From contig NZ_NOIN01000009.1 of the NCBI RefSeq assembly GCF_014596565.1, forward strand, positions 124,001 through 188,000: 64,000 bases of DNA, written 5' to 3'. How positions within the stretch are numbered: the first letter of the stretch is position 1; the number at the start of each line of letters is the position of its first letter. Both the position numbers and the translations under genes were made by a program. This DNA comes from Pseudomonas sp. PSB18. GTDB lineage: Bacteria > Pseudomonadota > Gammaproteobacteria > Pseudomonadales > Pseudomonadaceae. Shown piece after piece: positions 1-7,664 of the stretch. The notes under the pieces are model-generated. The model had not been told where the DNA came from and did no database searches. It saw only the letters and a program-made list of their open reading frames with translations.

Positions 1-539
1 TGTTCCTGTTGCAAGGCCTGTTGGCCGAGGTTGTTGAAGAACTCGATGTGCAGCAGCACCAGGATGTGCCGTACTTCGCGGATCCAGCGCTTGGCTTCGT
101 TGGGCGGCAGGAAACCGTCCTGGGCGGCACGGGTGATCTGGCCATGGAAGGCTTCGAGCAGGAACCGCACATCCTTGGCCTTGGCTTCGGTCTGGATCGG
201 TGCCGGGGGATTGTTGACCGGGATCGATTCGCCCTGGGCCGCCAGGGCGCTCAGTTCGTCCAGGCGTGCCTTCACCGCTGCATTGGTCTTTTCCATGCCC
301 AGCAAACGCTGGCAGACGTTGATCTCAAGGCGGGTGATCAGCAGCTTCAGGGCCGGGGTCATAAACTGGCCGGGGAAGGTTTCGGTGAGCTCGCCGCAAC
401 GACGCAGGCGGTCGTTGAGTTCGACCTTGGTACGGGCCTTTTCCAGCTTGTTGTTTTCTGCCACATGGTTCATATAGCCAATGGCGATCAACAATGCGAT
501 CCCGGCTACGACGAGCAGGGTGATCATGAGTGGTGTCAC
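1..539 (-). CDS. Hypothetical membrane-anchored protein (partial, C-terminus off the left edge)
   Basis: The protein reads from a GTG at 539, preceded at 8 nt by AGAGG; an internal ATG at 527 is the alternative start. The first ~20 residues are a single hydrophobic segment (TLLVVAGIALLIAIGYM), so it looks like a bitopic inner-membrane protein. The rest is charged and helical with two conserved-looking cysteines, RCGEL and NVCQRLL. About 179 codons are visible before the window ends without a stop. I know no function. Its place beside a tRNA-Glu/Gly cluster and upstream of a fadE region resembles the P. aeruginosa PA2819 neighbourhood; this is from memory, not a search. Confidence 0.7.
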   Translation of the reverse strand, partial: MTPLMITLLVVAGIALLIAIGYMNHVAENNKLEKARTKVELNDRLRRCGELTETFPGQFMTPALKLLITRLEINVCQRLLGMEKTNAAVKARLDELSALAAQGESIPVNNPPAPIQTEAKAKDVRFLLEAFHGQITRAAQDGFLPPNEAKRWIREVRHILVLLHIEFFNNLGQQALQQE

Positions 540-895
540 CGGTAAGACCTCTTTAATAGGGTTCGCATAGATCAGTGTAGTGGCTAGCCTTTTAAGCGCA
601 TAGGCCCGAACGACGAGATTAGACGGGCGTGCTGCTAACTGGACACACAGTAGCGTAGATGCACATTGCCACTATTTGCCGGGCGCGACTATAGCGTCTT
701 GGCGGGCGACAGAATATAGGCGTCAGAGACTGGACAGGCAAAATCTGCGAATCGCTCCTCAAACCGGTCGAAGTCATTGATTTAAATAAATTTATATCTG
801 GGGGTTGACGACCCCTCAATCCATCCATAGAATGCGCGCCACTTACAGCGTAAAGCACTTAGCCAAGCGCCATAAGCAGTGAATGTTGTACGTGT
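540..895. other. Intergenic region between the left-edge gene and the tRNA cluster
   Basis: I see no protein gene here. The left half should hold the leftward promoter of the hypothetical gene, and the right half holds the tRNA promoter (annotated separately) with an AT-rich tract at about 779-797 that could act as an UP element. A minus-strand open frame at 619-858 has no ribosome-binding site or family resemblance and was discarded. Confidence 0.6.
805..833 (+). promoter_or_regulatory. Strong sigma-70 promoter for the tRNA cluster
   Basis: TTGACG at 805-810 and TAGAAT at 828-833 are separated by 17 nt, close to consensus. The bases after the -10 (GCGCGCC, 834-840) form a GC-rich discriminator, the signature of stable-RNA promoters under stringent control, and an AT-rich block lies upstream. 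Transcription would start near 840, about 55 nt before the first tRNA. Confidence 0.75.
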
Positions 896-971
896 GTCCC
901 CTTCGTCTAGTGGCCTAGGACACCGCCCTTTCACGGCGGTAACAGGGGTTCGAGTCCCCTAGGGGACGCCA
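896..971 (+). tRNA. tRNA-Glu (anticodon TTC), copy 1
   Basis: A 76-nt cloverleaf with a GTCCCCT/AGGGGAC acceptor stem, anticodon loop CTTTCAC (TTC), T-arm GTTCGAGTC and an encoded CCA end. The sequence is identical to the copy at 1155. It lies 2 nt before the first tRNA-Gly, so the two are presumably cut from one precursor. Confidence 0.97.
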
Positions 972-973
972 AT

Positions 974-1049
<76 letters not shown>

Positions 1050-1124
1050 ATTTTAAACAATCTTGCTTTCGAGCAGGGTTGAGTGAAACCAGAAACGGTA
1101 CCTTCGGGTTCGGGTCTGGGCACT

Positions 1125-1145
1125 GGAACACACACCATGTGTTCC
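1125..1145 (+). repeat. Hairpin between the two tRNA pairs
   Basis: GGAACACA (1125-1132) and TGTGTTCC (1138-1145) form a perfect 8-bp stem with a 5-nt loop. There is no T-run, so it is not a terminator. It sits 9 nt before the second tRNA-Glu and may guide RNase processing of the four-tRNA precursor. Confidence 0.5.
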
Positions 1146-1154
1146 GGGCAGCGT

Positions 1155-1230
1155 GTCCCCTTCGTCTAGTGGCCTAGGACACCGCCCTTTCACGGCGGTA
1201 ACAGGGGTTCGAGTCCCCTAGGGGACGCCA
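1155..1230 (+). tRNA. tRNA-Glu (anticodon TTC), copy 2
   Basis: Identical in sequence to the tRNA-Glu at 896-971, including the encoded CCA. It lies 3 nt before the second tRNA-Gly. Confidence 0.97.
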
Positions 1231-1233
1231 TTT

Positions 1234-1309
<76 letters not shown>

Positions 1310-1313
1310 ATTT

Positions 1314-1347
1314 CAAAAAAACGCCGCTCATTGAGCGGCGTTTTTTT
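1314..1347 (+). terminator. Intrinsic terminator of the tRNA operon
   Basis: A perfect GC-rich stem, ACGCCGCTCA with TGAGCGGCGT, is followed by a run of seven T, and an A-run precedes it. It begins five bases after the last tRNA. Confidence 0.92.
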
Positions 1348-1501
1348 ATGCCTGTAAAAAAGTCATTTCATTCGGGTTATACCGGCCCAAGTGCTGTTAA
1401 CGAACAATTTGCATGTGTTTCAGGGGGTGGGGGCTGATCACCTTAATAATGAAGGGAAGGTGAGTGAACAACATGCAAAATTGCCGTAAAAGCGCTTGTG
1501 A

Positions 1502-1518
1502 AAATTAATAATTAATTT
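1502..1518. promoter_or_regulatory. AT-rich perfect palindrome upstream of the lysE-like gene (candidate Lrp-type operator)
   Basis: AAATTAAT-A-ATTAATTT is a perfect 17-bp palindrome 54 nt before the start codon. Lrp/AsnC regulators bind AT-rich palindromes, and a regulator of that family lies in the same gene island, so it could be an operator. This is inference only. Confidence 0.35.
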
Positions 1519-1571
1519 CTAAAAAATTGCCGTTCTCCTAACCTTCCAGTACCCATTCTGGAGGTGCATCT

Positions 1572-2204
1572 ATGTTGATTTTCGTTAAATCAATGGTCAT
1601 TGGGCTTTGCATTGCGGCCCCTGTGGGGCCCATTGGGCTGTTGTGTATACAAAGGAGTCTCATGCTGGGCTGGAGAGCCGGTTTTGCGACAGGATTGGGG
1701 GCGGCCACCGCCGATTCAATCTATGGATTCATAGGGGCGTTGGGAATCACCGCCATCATCGCGACGCTCATCAGCTTCAAACCCTGGTTATGTATTCTGG
1801 GAGGGTTGTTCCTCGCCTACATTGGTTATCAGACAATACGATCAAAGGGTAATGCAACCGCCATGGGGGGCGAGCGCGCCAACATGTTCAAGGCGTACTC
1901 GACCACGCTGTTCCTGACCTTGTCGAACCCCATGACCATTTTGTCGTTTATCGCGATATTTGCCGCGCTGAGTGATGGCATGGCCGGTGAACAAGGCAGT
2001 CAGCACTCAGTGCTGCCCATGGTGACCGGCATATTCCTCGGCTCGGCTGTCTGGTGGCTGGGATTGAGCGGGTTCTCCTCCATTTTCAAGGCCAGGATCG
2101 CCCAGTCGAAGATTAAATTGATCAACTACTTTTCCGGGGCAACCATCAGTCTGTTAGGGGCCTACCAAGTGGCAACCGGCGTCATGCTGGCCACGGGAGC
2201 CTGA
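1572..2204 (+). CDS. LysE/RhtB-family amino-acid exporter
   Basis: This 210-residue integral membrane protein has the length and about six hydrophobic segments expected of the LysE/RhtB efflux superfamily, including the N-terminal APVGPIGLLCI motif (residues ~16-26) and the LTLSNPMTI motif near residue 118. It starts at ATG 1572 with GGAGGTG 6 nt upstream. Such proteins export amino acids or close analogues by proton exchange. It runs convergently into the aminotransferase gene, overlapping its 3' end by 51 nt. Its position within an amino-acid-enzyme island suggests that it exports the island's product or a toxic intermediate; the substrate is unknown. Confidence 0.85.
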   Translation: MLIFVKSMVIGLCIAAPVGPIGLLCIQRSLMLGWRAGFATGLGAATADSIYGFIGALGITAIIATLISFKPWLCILGGLFLAYIGYQTIRSKGNATAMGGERANMFKAYSTTLFLTLSNPMTILSFIAIFAALSDGMAGEQGSQHSVLPMVTGIFLGSAVWWLGLSGFSSIFKARIAQSKIKLINYFSGATISLLGAYQVATGVMLATGA

Positions 2205-3491
2205 GAAAGTTTCCCCTTCAGAGTCAGAAGGGGATTTACCCATCCTGGACTCAACATAGGCCTTGAAACGGCCTATCGCCTGTGTAGTTTGTGCAGCTGT
2301 CACATTACTGAACGATAACCTGACCTGATTGACCGCTTCGTTTGTCAGTGAGAACAAGGACGTGGGGAATACGATGACCCTGAAGTGCCTGGCGCACTCG
2401 TTCATTTCAGTCTGTCCGAAGACAAAAGGCAGGTGCACATTGATGAAGAAGCCGCCCGCCGGATGATTCCAGGTGACGGTTCGTTGGGAATCGCCTTCGG
2501 ATGGGAATGCATGTTCAAGGCATTCAAGCATGTGGTTCCTTTTCTGCGTGTAAGACAACACTCTGGGTTGGTTCAGGCCCTTCAGCGAGTAGTTGTTTTC
2601 GATCAGCAAACCGCCGACGACCGCCTGGCACAGGGCTGGGGTGTTGACCGTGATCAAGCTTTTGGCCTTGCACAACCGGGCGCTGAAGGGCGTGATCCCT
2701 GCGCCTTCCGGAGCGACTACGTAGCCCATGCGCAAGCCTGGGAAAATCGATTTGGCAAACGAGCCGAGCAGGAACACTCGACGGCTGTCCATCGACCTCA
2801 TCGACACAATCTCATCGCCCTCGTATCGGAAGTAACGGTAGGCAGTGTCTTCCAGGATGAAAAAATCCAGGTCATTGGCCAGGCGAAGCATTGCCTTCCT
2901 GGCGGGATAGGACAGGCTGTCGGCCGTAGGATTGCTAAAGTCTGGAATCGCATACAGCGCGCGTATTTTTTTCCCTCTGGATTCAAGCTCTTCAGCCAAT
3001 TTGCGCAGGGCGGCTGGGTCGAGAAAGGTCGCCATGGGAACGGGGAGCATCTTTATGCCCAGCAGTTTTGCAATACCTGTGACCCCGGAAAACACAGGAT
3101 CGGGCACCAGTAAAATCCCGCCTCCCTCAAAGAGCGATAAGAGCGTCAAGGTGCAAGCTTCCTGGAAGCCCATGCACACCACGATATGTTCGGGACTGGA
3201 AACTTTTATCGCTTCATCTACGTACAGGTAGTCGGCGATTATTTCATTGATGATTCCCGAGGTTTTTCCATATTGGCAAAGCAGTGTCGCCAGTGAGAGC
3301 TCGGTACCGGCGACGTGTTGCCGGTAGCGGGCCAATCCCTTGTCGATGAGCGCGGGGTCGCAGTACTGGTCGTCAGGTCGCCCGGAAGCCAGTGATATAG
3401 CCGCTGGGTTTTCCTGGGCAATCGTATTCAGAAGATGGATAACGTTGAGGACAGGGTGTTCGAATAGCGTATTTTCGACGGCGTTGGACAC
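2154..3491 (-). CDS. PLP-dependent aminotransferase, class I/II (fold type I)
   Basis: This 445-residue protein resembles the 2-aminoadipate/MocR-type aminotransferase branch but lacks an N-terminal DNA-binding domain. Visible PLP landmarks are FSNPT (Asn187), the ILEDTAYRYF segment (Asp215, Tyr218) and the Schiff-base lysine K247 in SFAKSIFPGLRMGY. The start is a GTG with GGAG about 8 nt upstream. A terminator hairpin lies between it and the upstream PLP gene, so it may be transcribed partly by readthrough or from its own promoter. The last ~17 codons overlap the convergent lysE-like gene and read as non-conserved tail. It probably transaminates an amino acid handled by the neighbouring enzymes; the substrate is unknown. 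Confidence 0.82.
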   Translation of the reverse strand: MSNAVENTLFEHPVLNVIHLLNTIAQENPAAISLASGRPDDQYCDPALIDKGLARYRQHVAGTELSLATLLCQYGKTSGIINEIIADYLYVDEAIKVSSPEHIVVCMGFQEACTLTLLSLFEGGGILLVPDPVFSGVTGIAKLLGIKMLPVPMATFLDPAALRKLAEELESRGKKIRALYAIPDFSNPTADSLSYPARKAMLRLANDLDFFILEDTAYRYFRYEGDEIVSMRSMDSRRVFLLGSFAKSIFPGLRMGYVVAPEGAGITPFSARLCKAKSLITVNTPALCQAVVGGLLIENNYSLKGLNQPRVLSYTQKRNHMLECLEHAFPSEGDSQRTVTWNHPAGGFFINVHLPFVFGQTEMNECARHFRVIVFPTSLFSLTNEAVNQVRLSFSNVTAAQTTQAIGRFKAYVESRMGKSPSDSEGETFSGSRGQHDAGCHLVGP

Positions 3492-3505
3492 GCTCGCTTC
3501 TCCAT

Positions 3506-3540
3506 AAAAAAAGCAACGAACGCTTTGGGCGCCCGTTGCT
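3506..3540 (-). terminator. Intrinsic terminator after the Cys/Met PLP gene
   Basis: Read on the minus strand, AGCAACG pairs with CGTTGCT around a GC-containing inner stem and is followed by seven T. It lies just after the stop codon at 3556 and before the aminotransferase start. Confidence 0.8.
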
Positions 3541-3555
3541 CATGACTGGCAGCCG

Positions 3556-4701
3556 CTACGCAGGATTGAGTGAGGTTGCCTGGTCAACCTTGTTTTCCAT
3601 GGCTTCGAATGCTTGCAGCAGGTCCTCTTTAAGATCCTCGAGGTCCTCCAAGCCAAAGCACAATCGAACCAGACCCTTTTCAATGCCCATGTCGGCTTTT
3701 TCCTGTTCCGTCATCGAGGCATGGCTGCCACTGAACGGCTGCGCAACCATCGAGGTCACGCAAGCCATTCCCGTGCCGGTGCCAAACCATTTGAGGGCGC
3801 TGGTGAAGGTTTTGTAGAAGGGAACCAGGTCAGGCCGGATATCGACAAACACGATGCCGCCATAACCTGTCAGCTGCTTGCCATCGATGCGCGGATAATA
3901 GACGTGCTCGATAAATGGCAGTTCTCGCAGGTAATTGAGCATGCTCAAGGTCGTATGGCTGTGTTTCTCCATGCGCAGGTTGAACGTCTGCATGCTTCGG
4001 CGAAGCAACCATGCGCTATTGGGAGTCAATATCGAGCCTGAATAGAAGCGACCTTCGAGCAGGCGGTTATAGATCGCCTGATCGTTGACGAGCACCAGGC
4101 CACCCATGACATCGCTATGCCCGGAGAAGTATTTGGTCGCGCTGTACAGCGAGATATCGGCGCCAAAGTTCAGCGGCTTCTGATAGATCGGCGTGGCCCA
4201 GGTGTTGTCGACGATCACCAGGGCGCTTGGATTGTTTTGTTTGACTGCTTTGCTGACCGCATGAATATCAATGTCTTTCAGGAACGGATTGGTAGGTGTT
4301 TCGAAAATGACCATATCGACGTTTGCTGGCAGCGCTTTCAACCCAGCCTCTGTAGTGAGATCCAGGATCGTCAGCTGCGCGCCGATGCGTGCGGCGTAGC
4401 GCTGGAACAGCTTATAGGAGCAGCCGTAGATATATTTGTTGATCACCAGCGACCCACCGGGTTTCAACAGCTCCAGCACCATGTAGATGGCGCTCATCCC
4501 GGTGCTATAGGCCAAGGCGTATTCGCTCCCCTCCAGGGACGCGACCACCTGTTCCAACTCCGTCACATTGGGGTTGGCCTTTCTCGAATAGAAGAATGCC
4601 GAGTCAGCACTGAAGGCGCTGCATTGATAGATCGGTGTGACCGAGGGGTGAGCCTCTCGATCATCGACTTTGATATGAAGTATTTCGGTGGAGACGTTCA
4701 T
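3556..4701 (-). CDS. Cys/Met-metabolism PLP enzyme (cystathionine gamma-synthase/lyase-like)
   Basis: This 381-residue fold-type-I PLP protein is near the usual family length. Landmarks are STGMSAI (residues ~66-72), the cofactor-contacting Asp165 in VDNTWATPIYQ, and the Schiff-base lysine K190 in SLYSATKYFSGHSD. Family members carry out gamma- or beta-elimination or replacement on homoserine- or cysteine-type substrates (cystathionine, O-acyl-homoserine, methionine, canavanine). Which one applies here cannot be read from the sequence. Its start overlaps the stop of the radical SAM gene (ATGA), so the two are translationally coupled and probably work in sequence. Confidence 0.85.
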   Translation of the reverse strand: MNVSTEILHIKVDDREAHPSVTPIYQCSAFSADSAFFYSRKANPNVTELEQVVASLEGSEYALAYSTGMSAIYMVLELLKPGGSLVINKYIYGCSYKLFQRYAARIGAQLTILDLTTEAGLKALPANVDMVIFETPTNPFLKDIDIHAVSKAVKQNNPSALVIVDNTWATPIYQKPLNFGADISLYSATKYFSGHSDVMGGLVLVNDQAIYNRLLEGRFYSGSILTPNSAWLLRRSMQTFNLRMEKHSHTTLSMLNYLRELPFIEHVYYPRIDGKQLTGYGGIVFVDIRPDLVPFYKTFTSALKWFGTGTGMACVTSMVAQPFSGSHASMTEQEKADMGIEKGLVRLCFGLEDLEDLKEDLLQAFEAMENKVDQATSLNPA

Positions 4702-6182
4702 GCCTGGGTCACCATTTTGATGACCTGTTCGTACATGTTCTGCTTGCCCTCATAGCCTATGGTCGGCGTAATGTCGTTTTGCGAGATACCAATCTCTTCG
4801 ATCGATTCGGTTGGGAAGTGAGCCCTGTCGAATACTTCATGAAGGTTTGAATTCACCCCGTTGGGTAGCCAGACCTCAGGCCCCGACTCATCGATTCGGG
4901 CTTTGGCGATAATGAATCGATAGCTTTCATGCGGACGCAATGTCAGTGATTTCCAATCGCTGTTGAGCCCGTCGGTATAGTTACGCCGCAGGTAGACGGT
5001 CTGTTCAAAGTCTTCGGTATTCAGCACCTGGGCGTGCAGCGATACGATATCCCCGTGCCATTCGAATTTTCGCTTCTCGTAAGCAGACAGTGCATCCTCT
5101 TGCATCCCGACCGGGGTATTGGCTTTGTATTCGCCCAGCAATTTGAAATGCGCATCATGGCCGCACTGAGAGCAGCAGCCTTTGCTGTCCAGTCCGATGA
5201 TTTCGGCGTTCAGGCCGTAGCGGGTAACGAGTAGGGCGTTACAGTTGTTGCAACTGGTATTGGTGCCTTCGACATCATTCACGTTCCCTAGGTAGACATG
5301 CTCGACGCCCATGCTCCGGGCAACATCCCGAGCCTTCAAGAGCCTGTCCACGGGCGTTCGCACGCTATTGCTCATTTTGTAATCGGGGTGGAATCTCACG
5401 AAGTGCAGGGGCACGTTCGGCCCCAGTTCATCCAATACCCACTGGCTGATTTTTCTGGCCGTGTCTTCATCGTCGCTGATGTCGGTCACCATCAAGGTGC
5501 TGACTTCAACATATTTGCCGGCGTCGTAGACTTTCTTGATACCGGCCAGGACCGGCTCAACCCAGCCCGTGGTGACCTTCCGGTAGTATTCGGGGGAAAT
5601 CGATTTGAGTGAAATCGAGAAAATATCAATGACCGGCAACAACTCATCAATGGCTTCTTCACTGATGAAAAAAGCTGATTTATACAGGTTGATCAGGCCT
5701 GCTTCCTTGGCCAGCTTTGCCGTGTCGAGGATGAATTCATGCCAGACCACCGGGTCGTTGTACGTCCAGGAGAGAACGCGTATTCCATGCTTGAGCGCGG
5801 TTTCCACAACCTGCTCCGGAGTGTAGTAATACACATCCTTGTCAGTTACATACTTGGCCTGCGAAGTTTTCCAGTTATGGCAGTAACCGCAGTTGAGCAT
5901 GCAACCAATGTTGCCCAGGGAAAGGATCCGCTCGCCGGGGGCAAAGTGGAAGACCGCCTCGGTTTCGATCGTCTCTTCAGTGCTGTGAACGCCTTTCCCG
6001 TAATTCAATGTAACGAGGCGGCCGCCTCGATTTCCGCGAACCTTGCAAAAACCTAACTTGCCCTCCTGGATGACACAGTTGCGTGGCGAAAGATGACACT
6101 TTACGGCTCCCCCAGGGAGTATTTCCTCCAGTTTTGCCGGGGTGCTTTCCAAGGTCCAGTTTTTATTTTTTGTAGTGTCCAT
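4698..6182 (-). CDS. AmmeMemoRadiSam-type radical SAM enzyme with C-terminal extension
   Basis: This 494-residue protein has the radical SAM cysteine triad C94-x3-C98-x2-C101 (GCMLNCGYC). An N-terminal cysteine region (C29, C36, C46) resembles the segment before the SAM domain in the AmmeMemoRadiSam family, but Ser32 sits where I expect a cysteine. A second cluster-like set (C311-x2-C314, C337-x2-C340) follows the barrel. Residues ~350-494 form an extension I do not recognise. RBS GAGG precedes ATG 6182 at ~9 nt. The AMMECR1 and Memo partners that often accompany this family are not nearby. Coupling to the PLP gene suggests a radical step on an amino-acid-derived substrate. Confidence 0.85.
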   Translation of the reverse strand: MDTTKNKNWTLESTPAKLEEILPGGAVKCHLSPRNCVIQEGKLGFCKVRGNRGGRLVTLNYGKGVHSTEETIETEAVFHFAPGERILSLGNIGCMLNCGYCHNWKTSQAKYVTDKDVYYYTPEQVVETALKHGIRVLSWTYNDPVVWHEFILDTAKLAKEAGLINLYKSAFFISEEAIDELLPVIDIFSISLKSISPEYYRKVTTGWVEPVLAGIKKVYDAGKYVEVSTLMVTDISDDEDTARKISQWVLDELGPNVPLHFVRFHPDYKMSNSVRTPVDRLLKARDVARSMGVEHVYLGNVNDVEGTNTSCNNCNALLVTRYGLNAEIIGLDSKGCCSQCGHDAHFKLLGEYKANTPVGMQEDALSAYEKRKFEWHGDIVSLHAQVLNTEDFEQTVYLRRNYTDGLNSDWKSLTLRPHESYRFIIAKARIDESGPEVWLPNGVNSNLHEVFDRAHFPTESIEEIGISQNDITPTIGYEGKQNMYEQVIKMVTQA

Positions 6183-6282
6183 CTCTCATTTCCTCATTGC
6201 GAAAGTTGCCAACAACATCATCGGTTAAAAAAGTCGAGGCGAAACAATCCAGCCGCCATAAGTGGCAGTCATTTTGTTGTAG

Positions 6283-6996
6283 TCAGTAGGCGGACGAAGT
6301 GCGGATCAATCCGTGGTTCTTGAGTGAGAAACGCCGGGTATTCATGTTCATGAAAGGTTGAATAAGTGGCCCAATCACCAATAAGAAGGCAATTGTTCCC
6401 ACACCGAAAGGCCCCCCCAGCAGCCAACCACTTGAAAAGATACCGATTTCAATGATCATTTTGGCTTTGGTGAATGACCAGCCCCATTTGGAGACCATGG
6501 TCAATACCACCAGGTCCATGATCCTGATACCAATACCGCTCATGATGATCAGCGCAGACGAGTAGGCACACAGGATCAGTCCTATCGCCAACAAGGTGTA
6601 CTCATTGACTCGGACAATGAGGTACTCGCCCATTCCCAGCACCGACCACAAGTCAATCAGCAGACCTGTCAGTGTGGTGGTAATGAATGGACTGATCGGC
6701 GGGTATTTTCTGTTCCAGAGCATCCACCATATTAGAAAGAACAGCGAGACGATAGCCGAACACGCGCCCATGCCAAGGGCAAGTAGCTTATCTATCGAAA
6801 TGATCAGGACATCTAAAGGATCGGTTCCCAGTTGGCTGATAATGAAGCACTTGGCACCCACCGAAAAGAAGCCGACGCCCATCAGGTACATCAGGATCTG
6901 ATCTCTCTTGAAGTTACGCAGATCTAGGACTTGCGTTCCAATATACCGAGCGAGCGGATGTGACTTTTTCCCACACTTTATTTTTTCATCTTCCAT
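6283..6996 (-). CDS. YczE/YitT-like integral membrane protein
   Basis: This 237-residue protein has about five or six hydrophobic segments and motifs typical of the YczE/YyaS family: SQLGTDPLDVL near residue 55 and GGPFGVGTIAFLLVIGPL near residue 195. Family members are poorly understood; some Bacillus homologues sit beside peptide-synthetase operons. It is the first gene of the leftward operon, 100 nt upstream of the radical SAM gene and divergent from the Lrp regulator. A second transport or membrane-anchoring role beside the LysE-like exporter is plausible but unproven. Confidence 0.75.
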   Translation of the reverse strand: MEDEKIKCGKKSHPLARYIGTQVLDLRNFKRDQILMYLMGVGFFSVGAKCFIISQLGTDPLDVLIISIDKLLALGMGACSAIVSLFFLIWWMLWNRKYPPISPFITTTLTGLLIDLWSVLGMGEYLIVRVNEYTLLAIGLILCAYSSALIIMSGIGIRIMDLVVLTMVSKWGWSFTKAKMIIEIGIFSSGWLLGGPFGVGTIAFLLVIGPLIQPFMNMNTRRFSLKNHGLIRTSSAY

Positions 6997-7139
6997 ACGA
7001 ACACCATCCCTGGAGAGAAATATTTTATTATGCAGTGCGTCATGCTAAAGAGGAGGGCTATTGATTGCCCGGATTCTTTTTAGGCTTTTCAGGCAGGAAA
7101 TAGGCTAGCACTCTGCTTTATTTTGGTGCATGATTTTTT

Positions 7140-7165
7140 TAATGAAAAACGCGGGCTTTTCATTA
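7140..7165. promoter_or_regulatory. Candidate Lrp/AsnC operator in the divergent promoter region
   Basis: TAATGAAAA (7140-7148) and TTTTCATTA (7157-7165) form a perfect 9-bp inverted repeat around an 8-nt GC-rich centre. It is 31 nt before the lrp-like start and within the only divergent intergenic region of the island. Lrp-family proteins bind AT-rich palindromes and commonly control themselves and the adjacent operon. Confidence 0.55.
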
Positions 7166-7196
7166 AATTTTACAGTTCTTACTGAGAGAAACGCAC

Positions 7197-7628
7197 ATGG
7201 ATCGTATAGACATAAAAATCCTGGGGAAGGTACAGGATTGTGGCCGCATTTCCATCACGGAACTTTCCAAGCATGCGGGTCTTTCTATTCCTGCCACCAC
7301 TGACAGGTTACGCAAGCTGGAAGACTCCGGGGTCATCAAGGGCTATAGCGCTCAGTTGGATCCCACCAAGCTGGGGTACGGCATCTCGGCTGTCGTCGGC
7401 ATCACCACCCTCAAGCCGGCTAAAGCCAAATTGATAGCGACGCTGCAGGACATTCCCGAGGTCGTCGAGTGCCTGCATATCACCGGTAACGATTCCTATC
7501 TGATCAGGATCTATGCCAAATCCATGGCTGAAATCGAGGCGATCATTGCCAATATCAACGCGTATGGAGAGACGCGTACCAGCATTGTCTTGTCAGTCCC
7601 TATCGAGAGAAGAAAGCTCGCCCCTTGA
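7197..7628 (+). CDS. Lrp/AsnC-family transcriptional regulator
   Basis: This 143-residue protein has the full Lrp/AsnC architecture: an N-terminal winged helix-turn-helix (residues ~1-55, with ITELSKHAGLS and TTDRLRKLEDSGVIKGY) and a C-terminal RAM effector domain (~65-140, with the GNDSYLIRIYA core). The start ATG 7197 follows a GAGAG element. Lrp-family proteins usually sense amino acids, which fits the PLP enzymes and exporter next to it. It is divergent from the yczE-radical SAM-PLP operon and probably controls it and itself through the inverted repeat at 7140. Confidence 0.93.
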   Translation: MDRIDIKILGKVQDCGRISITELSKHAGLSIPATTDRLRKLEDSGVIKGYSAQLDPTKLGYGISAVVGITTLKPAKAKLIATLQDIPEVVECLHITGNDSYLIRIYAKSMAEIEAIIANINAYGETRTSIVLSVPIERRKLAP

Positions 7629-7664
7629 GTCACCTGAACGCCAGCCACCGCATCAAGATGCCCG

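Noticed and set aside
1310..7640. Integrative element bounded by tRNA-Gly attachment sites
   Set aside because: I looked for a copy of the tRNA-Gly 3' end near 7640 and found none, and there is no integrase. Lower G+C alone does not prove an integrated element.
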